DNA from: Ruminococcaceae bacterium UBA6857
GTDB taxonomy: Bacteria > Bacillota > Clostridia > Oscillospirales > Acutalibacteraceae
Direction: 5' to 3'
Assembly: GCA_002451715.1 (NCBI GenBank)
Contig: DKDD01000109.1
Coordinates: forward strand, 7,812-14,778
DNA length: 6,967 bases
A model generated the notes under the pieces. It ran no database searches and was not told the DNA's origin. It was given only the letters and a program-made list of their open reading frames with translations. The position numbers and the translations under genes are program-made. Shown here piece by piece: positions 6,805-6,967 of the stretch. Position 1 is the first letter of the stretch. Every line of letters starts with the position of its first letter.

Positions 6805-6967
6805 ATGAATTTTAAGGAAGACGGAAAATTCGCTCTTCTTTCGCTTGGCGAAGTCATGCTTCGCTTTGACCCCGGTGAGGGAAGAGTGAGAAATGCGCGT
6901 TCTTTCACCGTTTGGGAGGGCGGCGGAGAATACAACGTTGCCCGCGCCCTTTCAAAGTGTTTTCGGC
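6805..6967 (+). CDS. kdgK: PfkB-family sugar kinase, probable KDG kinase (5' part)
   Basis: Only the first 54 codons are inside the window; the gene runs off the right edge. The visible part has the N-terminal PfkB (ribokinase-like) strand LLSLGEVMLRFDP (11-23) and the substrate-side glycine motif EGGGEYNVARALS (38-50). These are typical of 2-keto-3-deoxygluconate and related kinases. KDG kinase (EC 2.7.1.45) makes 2-keto-3-deoxy-6-phosphogluconate from KDG and ATP in the cytoplasm. The assignment to KDG rather than fructose or another sugar rests partly on the nearby uxuA, whose product is KDG, so the family is secure and the substrate is inferred. The start is set by AAGGTGA 7 bases upstream, and the gap to the permease is 12 bp. 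The ATP-binding C-terminal half and catalytic Asp cannot be seen. Confidence 0.82.
   Translation, partial: MNFKEDGKFALLSLGEVMLRFDPGEGRVRNARSFTVWEGGGEYNVARALSKCFR

Overview
The window looks like chromosomal DNA from a Gram-positive, probably clostridial (Firmicutes), bacterium. Four things suggest this: strong AAGGAGG/GAGGTGA-type ribosome-binding sites, AT-leaning codon choice (AAA, GAA, CTT), a short lipoprotein signal peptide, and protein sequences that resemble clostridial family members from memory. No taxon can be fixed from the sequence alone. All six recognisable genes lie on the + strand, and gaps after the first gene are only 12 to 65 bp.

Layout: bases 1-160 are AT-rich and non-coding and hold the only candidate promoter. 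A small lipoprotein gene of unknown function follows (161-766). Next come mannonate dehydratase uxuA (801-1865), thymidine kinase tdk (1911-2474), an FtsX/MacB-type ABC ATPase (2540-3241) and its very large cognate permease (3277-6792). The window ends inside the 5' part of a PfkB-family sugar kinase (6805-6967), most likely 2-keto-3-deoxygluconate (KDG) kinase. No convincing terminator was seen in any gap, so the genes may share one transcript, but this is inferred from spacing only.

How the genes fit: UxuA makes KDG from D-mannonate, and the sugar kinase at the right edge would phosphorylate KDG. The two ends of the run are therefore consecutive steps of hexuronate (glucuronate branch) catabolism. 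Between them sit an unrelated nucleoside-salvage enzyme and an ABC pair. The ABC pair is not a sugar importer: it is an FtsX-like mechanotransmission/export type.

The most notable object is the permease. It has 1171 residues, two FtsX half-repeats, and a nearly proline-free helical stretch of about 330 residues inserted in its first extracellular region. That stretch probably forms a long coiled-coil stalk. This architecture exists in Firmicutes, but its function is poorly defined. I did not find an RNA gene, CRISPR array, insertion sequence or clear mobile-element signature.
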